Notes: a model not told the origin generated them from the sequence alone. Positions 35,053 through 44,732 are shown, counted from the first letter of the stretch. The stretch: 64,000 bases of DNA from Sporosarcina sp. BI001-red (GCF_003384035.1 NZ_QQAK01000011.1:372001-436000); one strand, 5' to 3'. Translations and numbers: made by a program.

Positions 35053-36864
35053 ATGAAAAAGAAATTATTAACACTAGCCTTACTGCTCGTCCTCGTACTT
35101 TCAGGCTGTGTCAAAACTAAATCAGAGGTTGAAACTGAGGGTAAAGGCGACGATGGTAAGGGCGGATTGAATGAGAAAGTGCAAATCGAAGTCCTTGGAA
35201 TGGGTTCAGGCGAAGAAGACTTAAATATTGTACGTGACCAACTCATCAAGAATGGGTTTGACGTCAAATTGAACATCCAACCGGATTATGGAACCTTTTC
35301 GTCACAAAAAGATGCTGGAAACTTCGACCTTGCACTTTCGAGCTGGACGACAGTTACCGGTAACCCTGACTATGCCGTACGTGCGTTATTCAAATCTGAC
35401 GGCGCGAATAGCCTTTTTAAGGACTCTATAGTAGATGAATTGATCGACCAAGCAAGTAGGGAAACAGCGGATGAATACACAAAAACATACAAGCAACTTG
35501 AACAGCAACTCGTTACAGAAAAAGCCTTCATCGCCCCCCTCTATAACTCTTATAAAGCACAAGGAGTAAACAAAAAAGTGTTAAATCCAGATTCAGTAAG
35601 ACTCGCAAAATCTCGTGCAATTCCATGGGAAACCATTGACTTTAAAGATGCAGCACAACGCACAACTGAACCCCTGGTGACGCAACAAGCAATAGGAGAT
35701 TTGACTTCGCTGGATCCCATTAAAGGGAATGATGGTTCTATTAATACACTCAACACAAATATGTACGTACGTCTTGTCAACTTGACGGATGAAGACGAAG
35801 TCGTATCAGATGGTTCACTTTCTTATAACTATGCGATGGCTGAAGGAAATTCAGATTACTACTTCCTTCTTCGAGACGACATTAACTTTGCATCCGTATC
35901 AAACGAAAAAGCAACTGACACTGGAGAACGTGTCGGAGCAGAAGATGTTGTATTCTCTCTGGAACGTGCAAAAGATAAGGATTCCGTACCTGATCACAGA
36001 ACGTATAGCTTACACGAACGTATTAAAAGCGCTGAAATTGTTACCGATTTGTCAGAGTTGAAGAATGCAAAACAATCCGGTAGTGAAGAAACCATTCTAG
36101 AGTCACTGGAAAATGGAATTGATACAAAGCTATCCAAAATCGTTGATAGTAAAACAGAAGCTGACAATAGTAAAGGAAACTACCAAGTAGTTAAAGTGAC
36201 AACAACAGAACCCTTCCCTCAAGTTCTGAACTATTTGGCTCACCAATCTGCAGGAATCGTATCAGAGAAACAAGTGAAAAGTATTAACACATATGACGTC
36301 GCATCCTTTAACATCGACAAAGATATTCCATACGGAGATCAGCGCACAGTAACTGAAGGTGCAACTTATAACAACCATCTGTATGCAAGTGGACCTTATA
36401 TACTTGTGAAGAAAAACGATTACCAAGCAGACTTCGTTAAAAATCCAGGATATCGTACGGGAAGTGATTTTGAACCTAAGATTTCAAACATAACTGTACG
36501 TTTCATCGATGACTCTGATAGTGCTCTGTCGGCCTTACGTAACGGTGAAATTCATCTCTTTAACGGAGTTCCGGAAACGAAGTACGACCTCGTTGAAAAA
36601 GACGATAACTTGCTACTTCAAAAGAGCGACAGCAACGCCGTTACTTATTTGCAATTCAACACAGCCGGACGAAAAGTTTCAGAGAGTGAAAACTTACGTA
36701 AAGCTGTACTATTCTCCATCAATCAAGATGAATTTTTGAACTATTACCAAGGCAACAAGAAAAAAGCTTACTCAACAGTCAGCCCCCTCGTAGATACAGG
36801 AAACGAGCTCGTAGCTGATTCTGACAAGGTAAAAGAGTTTATGGATGCCTATCACAAAGAATAA
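35053..36864 (+). CDS. Lipoprotein substrate-binding protein (SBP_bac_5 family), circularly permuted
   Basis: A 603-aa lipoprotein: signal peptide with lipobox LSGC (lipidated Cys19) and an acidic linker. The order of the family core is rotated. Residues ~42-190 (VRDQLIKNGFDVKL, NFDLALSSWTTVTGNPDY, YTKTYKQLEQQLVTEKAFIAPLY) match what is normally the C-terminal end. The usual N-terminal beginning appears only at ~205-300 (IGDLTSLDPIKGNDGSIN, RVGAEDVVFSLERAKD), followed by SGPYILVKKNDY (~446) and SENLRKAVLFSINQDEFL (~545). The chain ends at ADSDKVKEFMDAYHKE, where a normal protein would continue into the part found here at the N-terminus. Ligand probably a peptide or related solute; unknown. 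Confidence 0.85.
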   Translation: MKKKLLTLALLLVLVLSGCVKTKSEVETEGKGDDGKGGLNEKVQIEVLGMGSGEEDLNIVRDQLIKNGFDVKLNIQPDYGTFSSQKDAGNFDLALSSWTTVTGNPDYAVRALFKSDGANSLFKDSIVDELIDQASRETADEYTKTYKQLEQQLVTEKAFIAPLYNSYKAQGVNKKVLNPDSVRLAKSRAIPWETIDFKDAAQRTTEPLVTQQAIGDLTSLDPIKGNDGSINTLNTNMYVRLVNLTDEDEVVSDGSLSYNYAMAEGNSDYYFLLRDDINFASVSNEKATDTGERVGAEDVVFSLERAKDKDSVPDHRTYSLHERIKSAEIVTDLSELKNAKQSGSEETILESLENGIDTKLSKIVDSKTEADNSKGNYQVVKVTTTEPFPQVLNYLAHQSAGIVSEKQVKSINTYDVASFNIDKDIPYGDQRTVTEGATYNNHLYASGPYILVKKNDYQADFVKNPGYRTGSDFEPKISNITVRFIDDSDSALSALRNGEIHLFNGVPETKYDLVEKDDNLLLQKSDSNAVTYLQFNTAGRKVSESENLRKAVLFSINQDEFLNYYQGNKKKAYSTVSPLVDTGNELVADSDKVKEFMDAYHKE

Positions 36865-36867
36865 TTG

Positions 36868-36912
36868 AAAACCGCACTCCAACTTGAGTTTTCAGGTTGG
36901 AGTGCGGTTTTT
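36868..36912 (+). terminator. Terminator of the importer operon
   Basis: AAAACCGCACTCCAAC pairs with GTTGGAGTGCGGTTTT, followed by T. Confidence 0.9.
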
Positions 36913-36986
36913 ACATTCTTAAGTTTGATACTGTTTGAGGATTCTCTGTCGTGTTGACTTTCACTAAATAGATGAGTTCCATTCGA

Positions 36987-37139
36987 TCACTGAGCTGTAT
37001 ACCCGCCATCTAAAACAATCGCTTGTTGACTAAGATCTGAAAGAACCACTTTTGCTCCGGCTTCTGAAAAGGCTTTTGCAATATCAAAGCCGATCCCTCG
37101 AGCCGCTCCTGTAATGAACAAAACGTTGCCTTCTACCAT
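36987..37139 (-). pseudogene. Remnant of an SDR dehydrogenase with large in-frame internal deletion
   Basis: Only 50 codons: a perfect SDR N-terminus (VLFITGAARGIGFDIAKAF...VVLSDLSQQ, cofactor loop included) is joined directly to a typical SDR C-terminus (AIVLDGGYTAQ). About 200 residues, including the catalytic Ser-Tyr-Lys, are missing, and the frame is kept. The GGGGATG box and ATG remain and it follows the upstream SDR by 17 bases. The ends resemble 3-hydroxybutyrate dehydrogenase-type SDRs. It cannot be an active dehydrogenase. Confidence 0.75.
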
Positions 37140-37156
37140 TACTTCATCCCCATAAG

Positions 37157-37921
37157 TTAAATTGCTGTCCATCCGCCATCTACTTTAATGGTTTCACCTG
37201 TTACAAAACCAGCCATGTCGGAAGCTAGATAGAGTACCGCTCCTGATATATCCTTCGGCTTTGCCAATCCATTTAACAAGATCCGCTTTTCTACATCTTG
37301 TTTAAAGGCTTCGTCTGTAAACATGTTTGCCGTCAACTCAGTTTCAATGAAAGTAGGCGCAACCGCATTTACCGTAATGCCGTGTTCCGCCCATTCAACT
37401 GCCAACGCCTTCGTCAATTGAATGAGCCCGCCTTTACTCGCACAATAAGCCGCACGCTTGTAATACCCAACAAACGCCATTTGTGAGGCAATGTTAATTA
37501 TCTTACCACTTTTTTGAGCAAGCATATGACGAGCTACTTCCTGGCTGCTAAAGAAAACCGACTTCAAGTTTAGATCGAGTACCGTGTCCCAATCTGATTC
37601 TGTCACGTCCATCGCTGGCTTCGCAATGTTGACACCAGCATTGTTCACTAGCACATCAATCGTACCGAATTCAGAGATTACCGTTTCAACAAGACGTTGA
37701 ATCACCGATAGTTCACTCAAGTCGCCAGGGATTCCCATGCATTTAGGATTAAGTGCCTGAAGCTCACTTACGACTTCATTCAGTACCAATTCATCTCGGC
37801 CTGTAATAATTACATTAGCATTTAACTCTGCAAATGTACGCGCAATCTCTTTTCCAATCCCCTTACTACCACCTGTAACGACAACGGTTTTCCCTTCAAG
37901 TTCAGTGAAATATGAACTCAT
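37157..37921 (-). CDS. SDR-family oxidoreductase
   Basis: A 254-aa classical SDR: TGGSKGIGKEIA, NNAGVNIAKPAMDV, catalytic IASQMAFVGYYKRAAYCASK, and the GGW tail. Start ATG overlaps the stop of the hydroxyacyl-CoA dehydrogenase-type gene by four bases (ATGA), so coupled. Fourth gene of the HisD/HpsN-like operon; a sugar-acid or hydroxy-acid dehydrogenase is likely, exact substrate unknown. Confidence 0.88.
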   Translation of the reverse strand: MSSYFTELEGKTVVVTGGSKGIGKEIARTFAELNANVIITGRDELVLNEVVSELQALNPKCMGIPGDLSELSVIQRLVETVISEFGTIDVLVNNAGVNIAKPAMDVTESDWDTVLDLNLKSVFFSSQEVARHMLAQKSGKIINIASQMAFVGYYKRAAYCASKGGLIQLTKALAVEWAEHGITVNAVAPTFIETELTANMFTDEAFKQDVEKRILLNGLAKPKDISGAVLYLASDMAGFVTGETIKVDGGWTAI

Positions 37922-38868
37922 TTCCTTTCCTCTTCCCGGTTATTCAGATCATTTTTCAAAAAATGGATGAGTGTGCGTTCACGCTCTTCATTGACCTCTT
38001 TAGATCTATCCTCGTCCCATTTATAAAAGCCTTGTCCGCTTTTATCACCTAACTGTTTCGCATTCACGAGATTAGCAAGTGTTTCACCAGATTGTTGAGC
38101 TGTACCTAGCTCGCTGAATAGATAATTTGAAATCGCCGAAAACACATCCAGTCCACCCATGTCTGCCGTCATCAATGGACCTGTGATCGGCAAACGGCGC
38201 CCTATGCTATATGTAACTGCAGCGTCTATATCTTCTTTCGTCGCAGCACCAATATCCAACAAATACTGGGCTTCCCGGAACAATGCGTATTGAAGACGAT
38301 TGCCAATGAAACCAGCGATTTCTTTCTTTACTAAAACCGCTTTCTTATTCATCTGATCCAGAACTATCATCACTTGCTCAATAGTTCGCTCGTCTGTATG
38401 CTCACCCTTTACCACTTCTACTAGAGGGATTAAGTGAGCAGGGTTCCAAAAGTGGGTGACAATGAAGCGGTTCGGATGCTTCATCTCCTTAGCAAGCTCA
38501 CTCGGTTTAAATCCAGATGTATTACTAGCAATAATACATGTATCACTCACCAATCCTTCTATTCTTTCATACAATACCCGTTTCAGTTCGATTTGTTCAG
38601 GAATAACTTCAAAAATGAAATCTGAACTAGAAACTATTTCTTCCAAAGACATCGATAGCTCAATGTTGCCAAAAATACGAGATACTTCATCCGATTCGAT
38701 TAGCTCATTTTCCATCATGACGGCCAACTTATTTTGCAACCCCTTATGTGCTGTCTCAAGATCTGCCTCATTCATCCCAACAAGTTTGACCGGGAATCCC
38801 GCCCACGCGGCCGCCAGTCCGATCGAATGCCCCATAGTTCCACAACCAATTATTGTTAGCTCTTTCAT
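37918..38868 (-). CDS. 3-hydroxyacyl-CoA dehydrogenase-family protein
   Basis: A 316-aa protein: GCGTMGHSIGLAAAWAGFPV NAD site, SNTSGFKPSELA, HFWNPAHLIPLVEVV and the C-terminal domain with GFIGNRLQYALFREA. Relatives include 3-hydroxybutyryl-CoA, L-carnitine and L-gulonate 3-dehydrogenases. In a catabolic operon with a HisD-like enzyme and without beta-oxidation genes, a small hydroxy-acid substrate is more likely than an acyl-CoA. Confidence 0.85.
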   Translation of the reverse strand: MKELTIIGCGTMGHSIGLAAAWAGFPVKLVGMNEADLETAHKGLQNKLAVMMENELIESDEVSRIFGNIELSMSLEEIVSSSDFIFEVIPEQIELKRVLYERIEGLVSDTCIIASNTSGFKPSELAKEMKHPNRFIVTHFWNPAHLIPLVEVVKGEHTDERTIEQVMIVLDQMNKKAVLVKKEIAGFIGNRLQYALFREAQYLLDIGAATKEDIDAAVTYSIGRRLPITGPLMTADMGGLDVFSAISNYLFSELGTAQQSGETLANLVNAKQLGDKSGQGFYKWDEDRSKEVNEERERTLIHFLKNDLNNREEERK

Positions 38869-38905
38869 CTAATCCACCCCTAACCTTTTCTATAAACGAG
38901 AAATA

Positions 38906-38934
38906 CCCAACAAACCATTCACCAGTTTGTTGGG
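38906..38934 (-). terminator. Intercistronic hairpin between permease and dehydrogenase genes
   Basis: CCCAACAAAC pairs with GTTTGTTGGG, followed on the - strand by TATTTCT. The weak T-tract suggests partial termination or mRNA processing inside the operon. Confidence 0.5.
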
Positions 38935-38944
38935 TAGTGTACTC

Positions 38945-40261
38945 TTACAAGCCTATCGAAAATAAGATTACCGCCACTGCCGCACCAATGAGTGGTACAA
39001 CAACAGACAAGGCTCCGAATGCGGGATACGCATCTTTATGCGTTTCACCTGCAATAGAACGGATTGTTGTCACAACATATCCTCCTTGTGGCAGTGAATC
39101 CAATGACCCTGAAGATATAGCTACCGTACGGTGTAATGCAGATGGATCGACTCCTAAATCCATATAATGCGGTGCCAAAAGTGGCAAAGCAATTGCCTGT
39201 CCACCTGAGGAAGAACCGGTAAGTCCCGCGATAACAGCAACTGCAAGCGCCCCTCCAATTAGAGGGCTGCCTGGAATATCAGTCATCACACCAACCGCTG
39301 CTTCAAAAGCAGGCGTCGCTTTCACCACTCCGCCAAAACCGACGACCGCGGCTGTATTGGCAATTGCAATGACTGCACCCATCGCACCTTCTCCAACGGC
39401 AAATCCAAAGTTTCGAAAATACTTTTTATTAATTAAATACGTAGCAAGAATACCACCGCTTAAAGAAATAATTAAAGCGGAAGTTCCGAGTGACTTGTGC
39501 AATAGTAATGTAATTCCAAGAACAACCACTAAAGGAATCATGCTAAGTAATGGATTCGGAAGTTCTGTTCGTTCATCCACCTCTTGGTCCGTGTCTCTAG
39601 CAACAAATGTCTCACCTTTTGCGACTGCTTTAGAAATCATTCGTTTCAACCACCAGTATCCAAACAAGAACATGAAGATTGCTACGACAATGCTTACTTC
39701 CCAACCCGCATATGGAGTTGTACCTAGAAACTCGATTGGAATCCAGTTTTGTATTTCAGGTGATCCTGCAGCCGTCATCGTAAACGTCGTGGATCCAAAA
39801 GCCAATGCAGCTGGTATGAATCGTCTTGGAAGATTAGCTTGTCTGAATAGACTCAACGCCATCGGATAGACGGAGAATGCGACTACGAACAAACTGACGC
39901 CACCATATGTTAAAACCGCACAGGCGATAACAACTGCTAAAGCTGCCCGTTTCATACCGATTTTGCTTACAATCCATTGCGAAATACTATCTGCAGCACC
40001 ACTGTCTTCCATGACCTTACCGAAAATCGCACCCGTCAAGAACATTAAATACCACGACGCGATGAACCCTGTAAATCCGCCCATATAGTTCGTTAGGAAA
40101 TTGACACCGCCCTCTTCTGTTAACTGTGGAAAGAGCGGAATTCCATTTAATATTGTAATGAACAACGCAGTAATCGGTGCTGCAATAAGGAGGTTCATCC
40201 CCTTCATAGTCAAAAAGATCAGTATTGCAAGTCCCCCAAAAAGACCGATAAACCCTAACAT
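38945..40261 (-). CDS. GntP-family permease
   Basis: A 438-aa transporter with about 12 membrane segments. VLTYGGVSLFVVAFSVYPMAL, the loop GLTGSSSGGQAIALPLLAPHYM and SSGSLDSLPQGGYVVTT are typical of GntP transporters for gluconate, hydroxybutyrate and related acids. It presumably brings in the substrate of the operon. Confidence 0.88.
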   Translation of the reverse strand: MLGFIGLFGGLAILIFLTMKGMNLLIAAPITALFITILNGIPLFPQLTEEGGVNFLTNYMGGFTGFIASWYLMFLTGAIFGKVMEDSGAADSISQWIVSKIGMKRAALAVVIACAVLTYGGVSLFVVAFSVYPMALSLFRQANLPRRFIPAALAFGSTTFTMTAAGSPEIQNWIPIEFLGTTPYAGWEVSIVVAIFMFLFGYWWLKRMISKAVAKGETFVARDTDQEVDERTELPNPLLSMIPLVVVLGITLLLHKSLGTSALIISLSGGILATYLINKKYFRNFGFAVGEGAMGAVIAIANTAAVVGFGGVVKATPAFEAAVGVMTDIPGSPLIGGALAVAVIAGLTGSSSGGQAIALPLLAPHYMDLGVDPSALHRTVAISSGSLDSLPQGGYVVTTIRSIAGETHKDAYPAFGALSVVVPLIGAAVAVILFSIGL

Positions 40262-40294
40262 AGCGACTCCCCCCTATCCCTTCAAATGTACGGT

Positions 40295-41572
40295 TTAGTT
40301 GTTACCGTACCGTTCTACTCTAAGGAGTGCTTGTTTCGCATGACCTTCAAAGTTTTCTAGCTGACAGAGCCGAGCAGCGTATTCGCCAATATATGCACTA
40401 GCTTCAGGTTTCACTTTTTGGTAAGTAACAGTTTTAATGAATTTACCAACCCACAGTCCACCTGTATAACGTGCTGCCCCTTTTGTTGGAAGTGTGTGGT
40501 TTGTACCAATCACTTTGTCCCCATAAGCAACGTTCGTTTCAGGTCCTAAGAACAAGCAACCATAGTTTGTCATGTTTTCTAGGAAGTAATCTGGATTCTC
40601 TGTAAGAATTTCTACGTGTTCAAACGCAAGACGATCTGCTTCAATACGAGCTTCTTCAATTGAATCGACGACTAACACTTGTCCGTAATCTTCCCATGAA
40701 ACACTTGCAACATCTGCAGTCGACAATGTCTCCAATTGACGCTTAATTTCTTCAATCGTTTCGTAAGCAAGCTTCTCAGAAGTGGTAATCAATGCACCTG
40801 GAGATGTCGGACCATGTTCTCCTTGACCAAGTAGATCCGTTGCAATCATTTCTGCGTCAGCCGTATGATCTGCGACAACGAGTGTCTCAGTTGGACCTGC
40901 AAATAGATCAATTCCAACTCGTCCATATAATTGTCTTTTCGATTCCGCAACAAATGCATTACCCGGTCCGACAATCATATCTACGGATTCAATTGTTTCC
41001 GTACCGATTGCCATCGCCGCCATCGCTTGAATACCACCGAGCAAGTAAATTTCATCCGCACCTGCTAAATACATCGCTGCGATTGTTGCCGTTGGAATTT
41101 CCCCATTGATCGGTGGTGTACATGCAATCACGCGTTTTACTCCAGCAACTTTTGCAGTCAATACGCTCATGTGCGCAGAAGCAACCATTGGATAGCGTCC
41201 TCCTGGAATGTAACAACCCACGCTGTTTACAGCAATGTTTTTATGCCCCAAAATAACTCCAGGGATATTTTCAACTTCTACATCATGCAATGAATCCAGT
41301 TGTGCTTGTGCAAATGCTTTAATATTTTTTTGAGCAAATTGAATATCCTCAATGACACTGGCAGGTACTTGGTCCACAATTTCTTTAATTTGTGTTTCAC
41401 TCAATCGGAATGACTCCGGATTCCACTTATCAAATTTCTCGGATAACTCACGGACTGCTTGATCCCCACGAGTCTCTACGTCTTTCAATGCTCCAGCAAC
41501 GATTTGTGATACTTTGGAATCGTTTGCAACAACTTCTTCTTGTGATTTACCAGCTTTAATTACTTTCATCAT
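40295..41572 (-). CDS. HisD/HpsN-family NAD-dependent alcohol dehydrogenase
   Basis: A 425-aa protein of the histidinol dehydrogenase superfamily: [57 protein letters not shown] and the zinc/active-site regions are visible. There is no other his gene nearby and it is the first gene of a catabolic operon, so it is more like HpsN, which oxidises dihydroxypropanesulfonate, or related polyol/hydroxy-acid enzymes. Substrate not settled. ATG after AGGAGGCG. Confidence 0.85.
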   Translation of the reverse strand: MMKVIKAGKSQEEVVANDSKVSQIVAGALKDVETRGDQAVRELSEKFDKWNPESFRLSETQIKEIVDQVPASVIEDIQFAQKNIKAFAQAQLDSLHDVEVENIPGVILGHKNIAVNSVGCYIPGGRYPMVASAHMSVLTAKVAGVKRVIACTPPINGEIPTATIAAMYLAGADEIYLLGGIQAMAAMAIGTETIESVDMIVGPGNAFVAESKRQLYGRVGIDLFAGPTETLVVADHTADAEMIATDLLGQGEHGPTSPGALITTSEKLAYETIEEIKRQLETLSTADVASVSWEDYGQVLVVDSIEEARIEADRLAFEHVEILTENPDYFLENMTNYGCLFLGPETNVAYGDKVIGTNHTLPTKGAARYTGGLWVGKFIKTVTYQKVKPEASAYIGEYAARLCQLENFEGHAKQALLRVERYGNN

Positions 41573-41664
41573 AATTACGCCTCCTATTTTTTAACCGCTT
41601 ACATTCTACTTAGACAGACTATCTTTGATTTAACTATTCCTGATTCAACAAGCTTTTTTATTCC

Positions 41665-41678
41665 TGCATACGTATGCA
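41665..41678. promoter_or_regulatory. LacI-type operator
   Basis: TGCATACGTATGCA, a perfect 14-bp palindrome with the central CG typical of LacI/GalR sites, just downstream of the operon promoter, where binding would block transcription. Confidence 0.65.
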
Positions 41679-41695
41679 ACAAACTCTACGTGAAA

Positions 41696-41724
41696 AGACT
41701 ATTCCTATTATTCCTTGAAGTCAA
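41696..41724 (-). promoter_or_regulatory. Probable promoter of the HisD-like operon
   Basis: TTGACT, 17 bases, TAGTCT on the - strand, between the lacI-type gene and the operon. Confidence 0.45.
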
Positions 41725-41729
41725 CTACT

Positions 41730-42716
41730 TTATGTTGTATTTCTTTCAATGAATTTCCCCTCAATTTCAATATTGCGTGAAAATCCTGTATAGGAGGTGA
41801 CTTCATCCATTAAATAATTTACTGTCTCTTCAACCATTTCTTTAATTGGCTGTTCCCACGTGGTTAGTTCATATGCTGGCCAAGAAGCCATATCGATATT
41901 ATCAAATCCAACTACTTTAGTATCTTGTGGAATCCGAACATTATTTTTACGAAGCGCATCGATGACACCTAACGCCATAATGTCATTCGCTACAAAAAAT
42001 GCAGATGGCACTCGCATTTCTTCCAATATAGTCATTGCTGTCCGGTATCCGCCTTCATATGTGTAATTTGAATTATATTTTCGATAGTCATTTTTATGTT
42101 GATCGAGAACTTCACAAAAACCTTTTTCACGCTCTATGCTCGTAGAAGTGTGTTCGTTACCGGTAATTAGTACCATGTCAGTGGCGCCTTTTGAAAGTAA
42201 ATACTGCGCAATCGATCGGCTGGCATTTAAATTGTTGCAGCATACTGAATGGAATTCACCCATTCCTAGCTTTCTATTAAAGAATACAAGTGGAATGTGG
42301 TTCTTCACAAACTCTTCCCCAACGGCTAAAGACATCGTTGCATCCGTGACAACCACGCCCGCAACATTATAGTTCAATAATGTGTCGACATCCTCTTTTT
42401 GGATTTCATCATTGTTCGTATACACAAACAAAATACTGTATCCATGTTGCTTGAATATCGAACTGAACCGTTTCAAAACTTCTGCATAAAAAGGGTTTTG
42501 AACACCTTTCATGACGAGACCAATAATATTCGATTGATTTGTTATGAGACTTCTCGCGTATACGTTAGGACGATAACCTAGTTCTTCTGCAGCATCAAGA
42601 ACCCGTTTCTTAGTTTTCTCAGAAACAGATGCACCTTCAAAATATACTCTTGAAACAGAGGATTGTGATACCCCTGCTAGTTTTGCAACGTCCTTTGCAG
42701 TCACCGTTTCTCTCAT
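41730..42716 (-). CDS. LacI-family transcriptional regulator
   Basis: A 328-aa repressor: HTH VTAKDVAKLAGVSQSSVSRVYF, then a periplasmic-binding-protein-like sensor domain (IIGLVMKGVQNPFYAEVLKRFSSIF ... AFFVANDIMALGVIDAL). Start ATG 42716 chosen, 9 bases after AAAGGA. Same direction as and directly upstream of the HisD-like operon, whose promoter carries a matching palindrome. Confidence 0.92.
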   Translation of the reverse strand: MRETVTAKDVAKLAGVSQSSVSRVYFEGASVSEKTKKRVLDAAEELGYRPNVYARSLITNQSNIIGLVMKGVQNPFYAEVLKRFSSIFKQHGYSILFVYTNNDEIQKEDVDTLLNYNVAGVVVTDATMSLAVGEEFVKNHIPLVFFNRKLGMGEFHSVCCNNLNASRSIAQYLLSKGATDMVLITGNEHTSTSIEREKGFCEVLDQHKNDYRKYNSNYTYEGGYRTAMTILEEMRVPSAFFVANDIMALGVIDALRKNNVRIPQDTKVVGFDNIDMASWPAYELTTWEQPIKEMVEETVNYLMDEVTSYTGFSRNIEIEGKFIERNTT

Positions 42717-42804
42717 TACGCTCATTCCTTTGAATTCATTTTCAAATCTCTACCAATACCTTTACTCTATAGTACTATTTTTACAACTTCAATAGGTTAT
42801 AAAC

Positions 42805-42836
42805 CAAAAAAAGCTAATTACATTCAAGTAATCAGC
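42805..42836 (-). terminator. Terminator of the DUF4317 gene
   Basis: GCTGATTAC pairs with GTAATTAGC (one G-T pair), followed by TTTTTTT on the - strand. Confidence 0.75.
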
Positions 42837-42900
42837 CAATTATGGTATTTCGTCTTTTGGTTTCTTTAAATCGGATTACGCCAGTAACGTGTTTACACAC

Positions 42901-44094
42901 TTACGATTCAAACAATTCTTCCTCCATCAACGTAAACCCTTCAATCATCGTATCTTCTTCTACCTCTATCAAGATGCAGCGTTTGCCATTGTAATTGACT
43001 TGTTTCACATATTTCAAGTCTTGTGGGCTAATTGCGATATTTGCAACTTTTGTGCTGATTTTAATTGATTTTGAGGTATAACTTGGCACGACGTGACTCG
43101 CTTTTAATTCATAGGAGTCGTCTTCTACAACGGATTGGAATGCTTGTTGCACTTTCTCCGTGTCCACATTTTCCGCGCCGCTCATCCTTAGCACACGTTC
43201 CAGTTCTTTCGTATCCAACGTTGGGACGTATTCCTCATCTTCTCCCTCGTCTTCTACAGTGGTCATACGATTGATTTCATCATAGACGTTTGTCAGCATC
43301 TGAGTGTTCACTTCATCACCAATGACATGCTTGACGATTTCTTCGAATACTGCTTTGTCGTCTTCCGCCGTCATAATTTCTTCTCCATCCAGCACCTTTT
43401 CGATAAATTGATAATCCGGCTTATTCGCCTTGCCCGCTGCATACAAAATGTGATTGACGTCTGCTGCGTTATCAGTGAAGCACGGGAACAGAAATCCACC
43501 AATTGGTGATGCAAGTTTTACAACAGGATCTGCCATCTCACTCGACTTGAATTCACGTTCGATAAAATCAAAGATGAGAGAGGGCTTCGGAAGCTCTGTA
43601 TGGTTCATGCTGCACAAGATGAATGGCGTTGTATATGCCTCATCCCCTTCAGCCATCTCCAGCTCCTCTAGGTTCTTTTTCGTAGGCTTATAATACTTTC
43701 CACGAATGAACGTAATGACTAAATCTTTTTCATACTGAGCGTCTTGCACCATTTTTTGTGCAATGCCTTGCATGTTTTCTTTCCAATCATCGACTTCTCT
43801 AGTGTTAAGTCCTGCGTACAACAACCGTTGAGTATTATCTGTCTGTTCTTCTTTCGGTTCTGCAAACCGTACCTCGAACAACTTCATATCTAATTTCCCG
43901 CCAAGTACTTTTTTGAAATTCGCTAAAAATAGTTCCTGTTGTTCCCGCTCCATTAATCCGAAAGCCTGGCTTTCTTCGTGATAGATTTCATTACTCTCTT
44001 GACGAACGTATACGTTGTAAATATCCGTGATCATCAGTAAGTCCGTATCCACTTTAAATTGTTTGCGAATCGCAGCAATATCTTTTTTATTCAT
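42901..44094 (-). CDS. DUF4317-family protein
   Basis: A 397-aa soluble acidic protein. MNKKDIAAIRKQFKVDTDLLMITDIYNVYV and the conserved CSMNHTELPKPSLIFDFIEREFKSSEMADPVVKLASPIGGFLFPCF region match DUF4317, found in Firmicutes with unknown function. No signal peptide or membrane helix. Single-gene unit. Confidence 0.8.
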   Translation of the reverse strand: MNKKDIAAIRKQFKVDTDLLMITDIYNVYVRQESNEIYHEESQAFGLMEREQQELFLANFKKVLGGKLDMKLFEVRFAEPKEEQTDNTQRLLYAGLNTREVDDWKENMQGIAQKMVQDAQYEKDLVITFIRGKYYKPTKKNLEELEMAEGDEAYTTPFILCSMNHTELPKPSLIFDFIEREFKSSEMADPVVKLASPIGGFLFPCFTDNAADVNHILYAAGKANKPDYQFIEKVLDGEEIMTAEDDKAVFEEIVKHVIGDEVNTQMLTNVYDEINRMTTVEDEGEDEEYVPTLDTKELERVLRMSGAENVDTEKVQQAFQSVVEDDSYELKASHVVPSYTSKSIKISTKVANIAISPQDLKYVKQVNYNGKRCILIEVEEDTMIEGFTLMEEELFES

Positions 44095-44288
44095 TCTAAG
44101 TCCCTGCTTTCTCTCTTAGGAATACACCGTTTCATATCAACTAGCGTTCTTTTCTTTTGTAATACTACTCATTATAACAATGTTCACACTGAAATAAAAA
44201 CGTACGTTCCGTTCAATGAGATTAAAAAAATTTAGACTGGGTAAACATATCTTATAATCGAAAAACGAACTTAAGGAGAAGTGATATT

Positions 44289-44711
44289 ATGTCAGAAACA
44301 CTATTCACAGCTACTGCAACTGCAAAAGGTGGACGCGAAGGACATGTTCAATCATCAGATAGCGTTGTCAGTTTCGATACAGCCATGCCAGGAACTCCAA
44401 GGGCTAAAAAGCTTGAGAGTTCAACAAATCCTGAACAATTATTTGCTGCCGGACACGCAGCATGTTTTGACGGAGCACTGCAATTGGTTGCAGGCAAAGA
44501 GAAAGTGAAATTCGATTCTGAAGTGACTGCAAATGTGAGCCTTCAGAAAGACGAAGCAGACCAAGGCTTCAAGTTAGCGGTGAAGCTGCAAGTAAAAGGT
44601 ACGGGTATTGAAAAGGATCAGTTGCAAGCATTAGTCGAAAAAGCGCATCAGGTCTGCCCATACTCAAAAGCGACGCGAGACAACATAGAAGTTACATTGG
44701 AAACTCTCTAA
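44289..44711 (+). CDS. ohr: Organic hydroperoxide resistance protein, Ohr type
   Basis: A 140-aa OsmC/Ohr protein with both redox cysteines: AAGHAACFDGAL (~60) and AHQVCPYSKATR (~123). It reduces organic hydroperoxides through these cysteines. No OhrR regulator gene is adjacent. AAGGAGAAG box before the ATG; a TATAAT -10 box lies about 32 bases upstream of the ATG. Confidence 0.93.
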   Translation: MSETLFTATATAKGGREGHVQSSDSVVSFDTAMPGTPRAKKLESSTNPEQLFAAGHAACFDGALQLVAGKEKVKFDSEVTANVSLQKDEADQGFKLAVKLQVKGTGIEKDQLQALVEKAHQVCPYSKATRDNIEVTLETL

Positions 44712-44732
44712 TCCAAACAAAATTTTAACTAC

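Noticed and set aside
40295..41572. Histidinol dehydrogenase of histidine biosynthesis
   Set aside because: No his genes nearby; the operon has a GntP transporter, LacI regulator and other dehydrogenases, so a catabolic HpsN-like role fits better.
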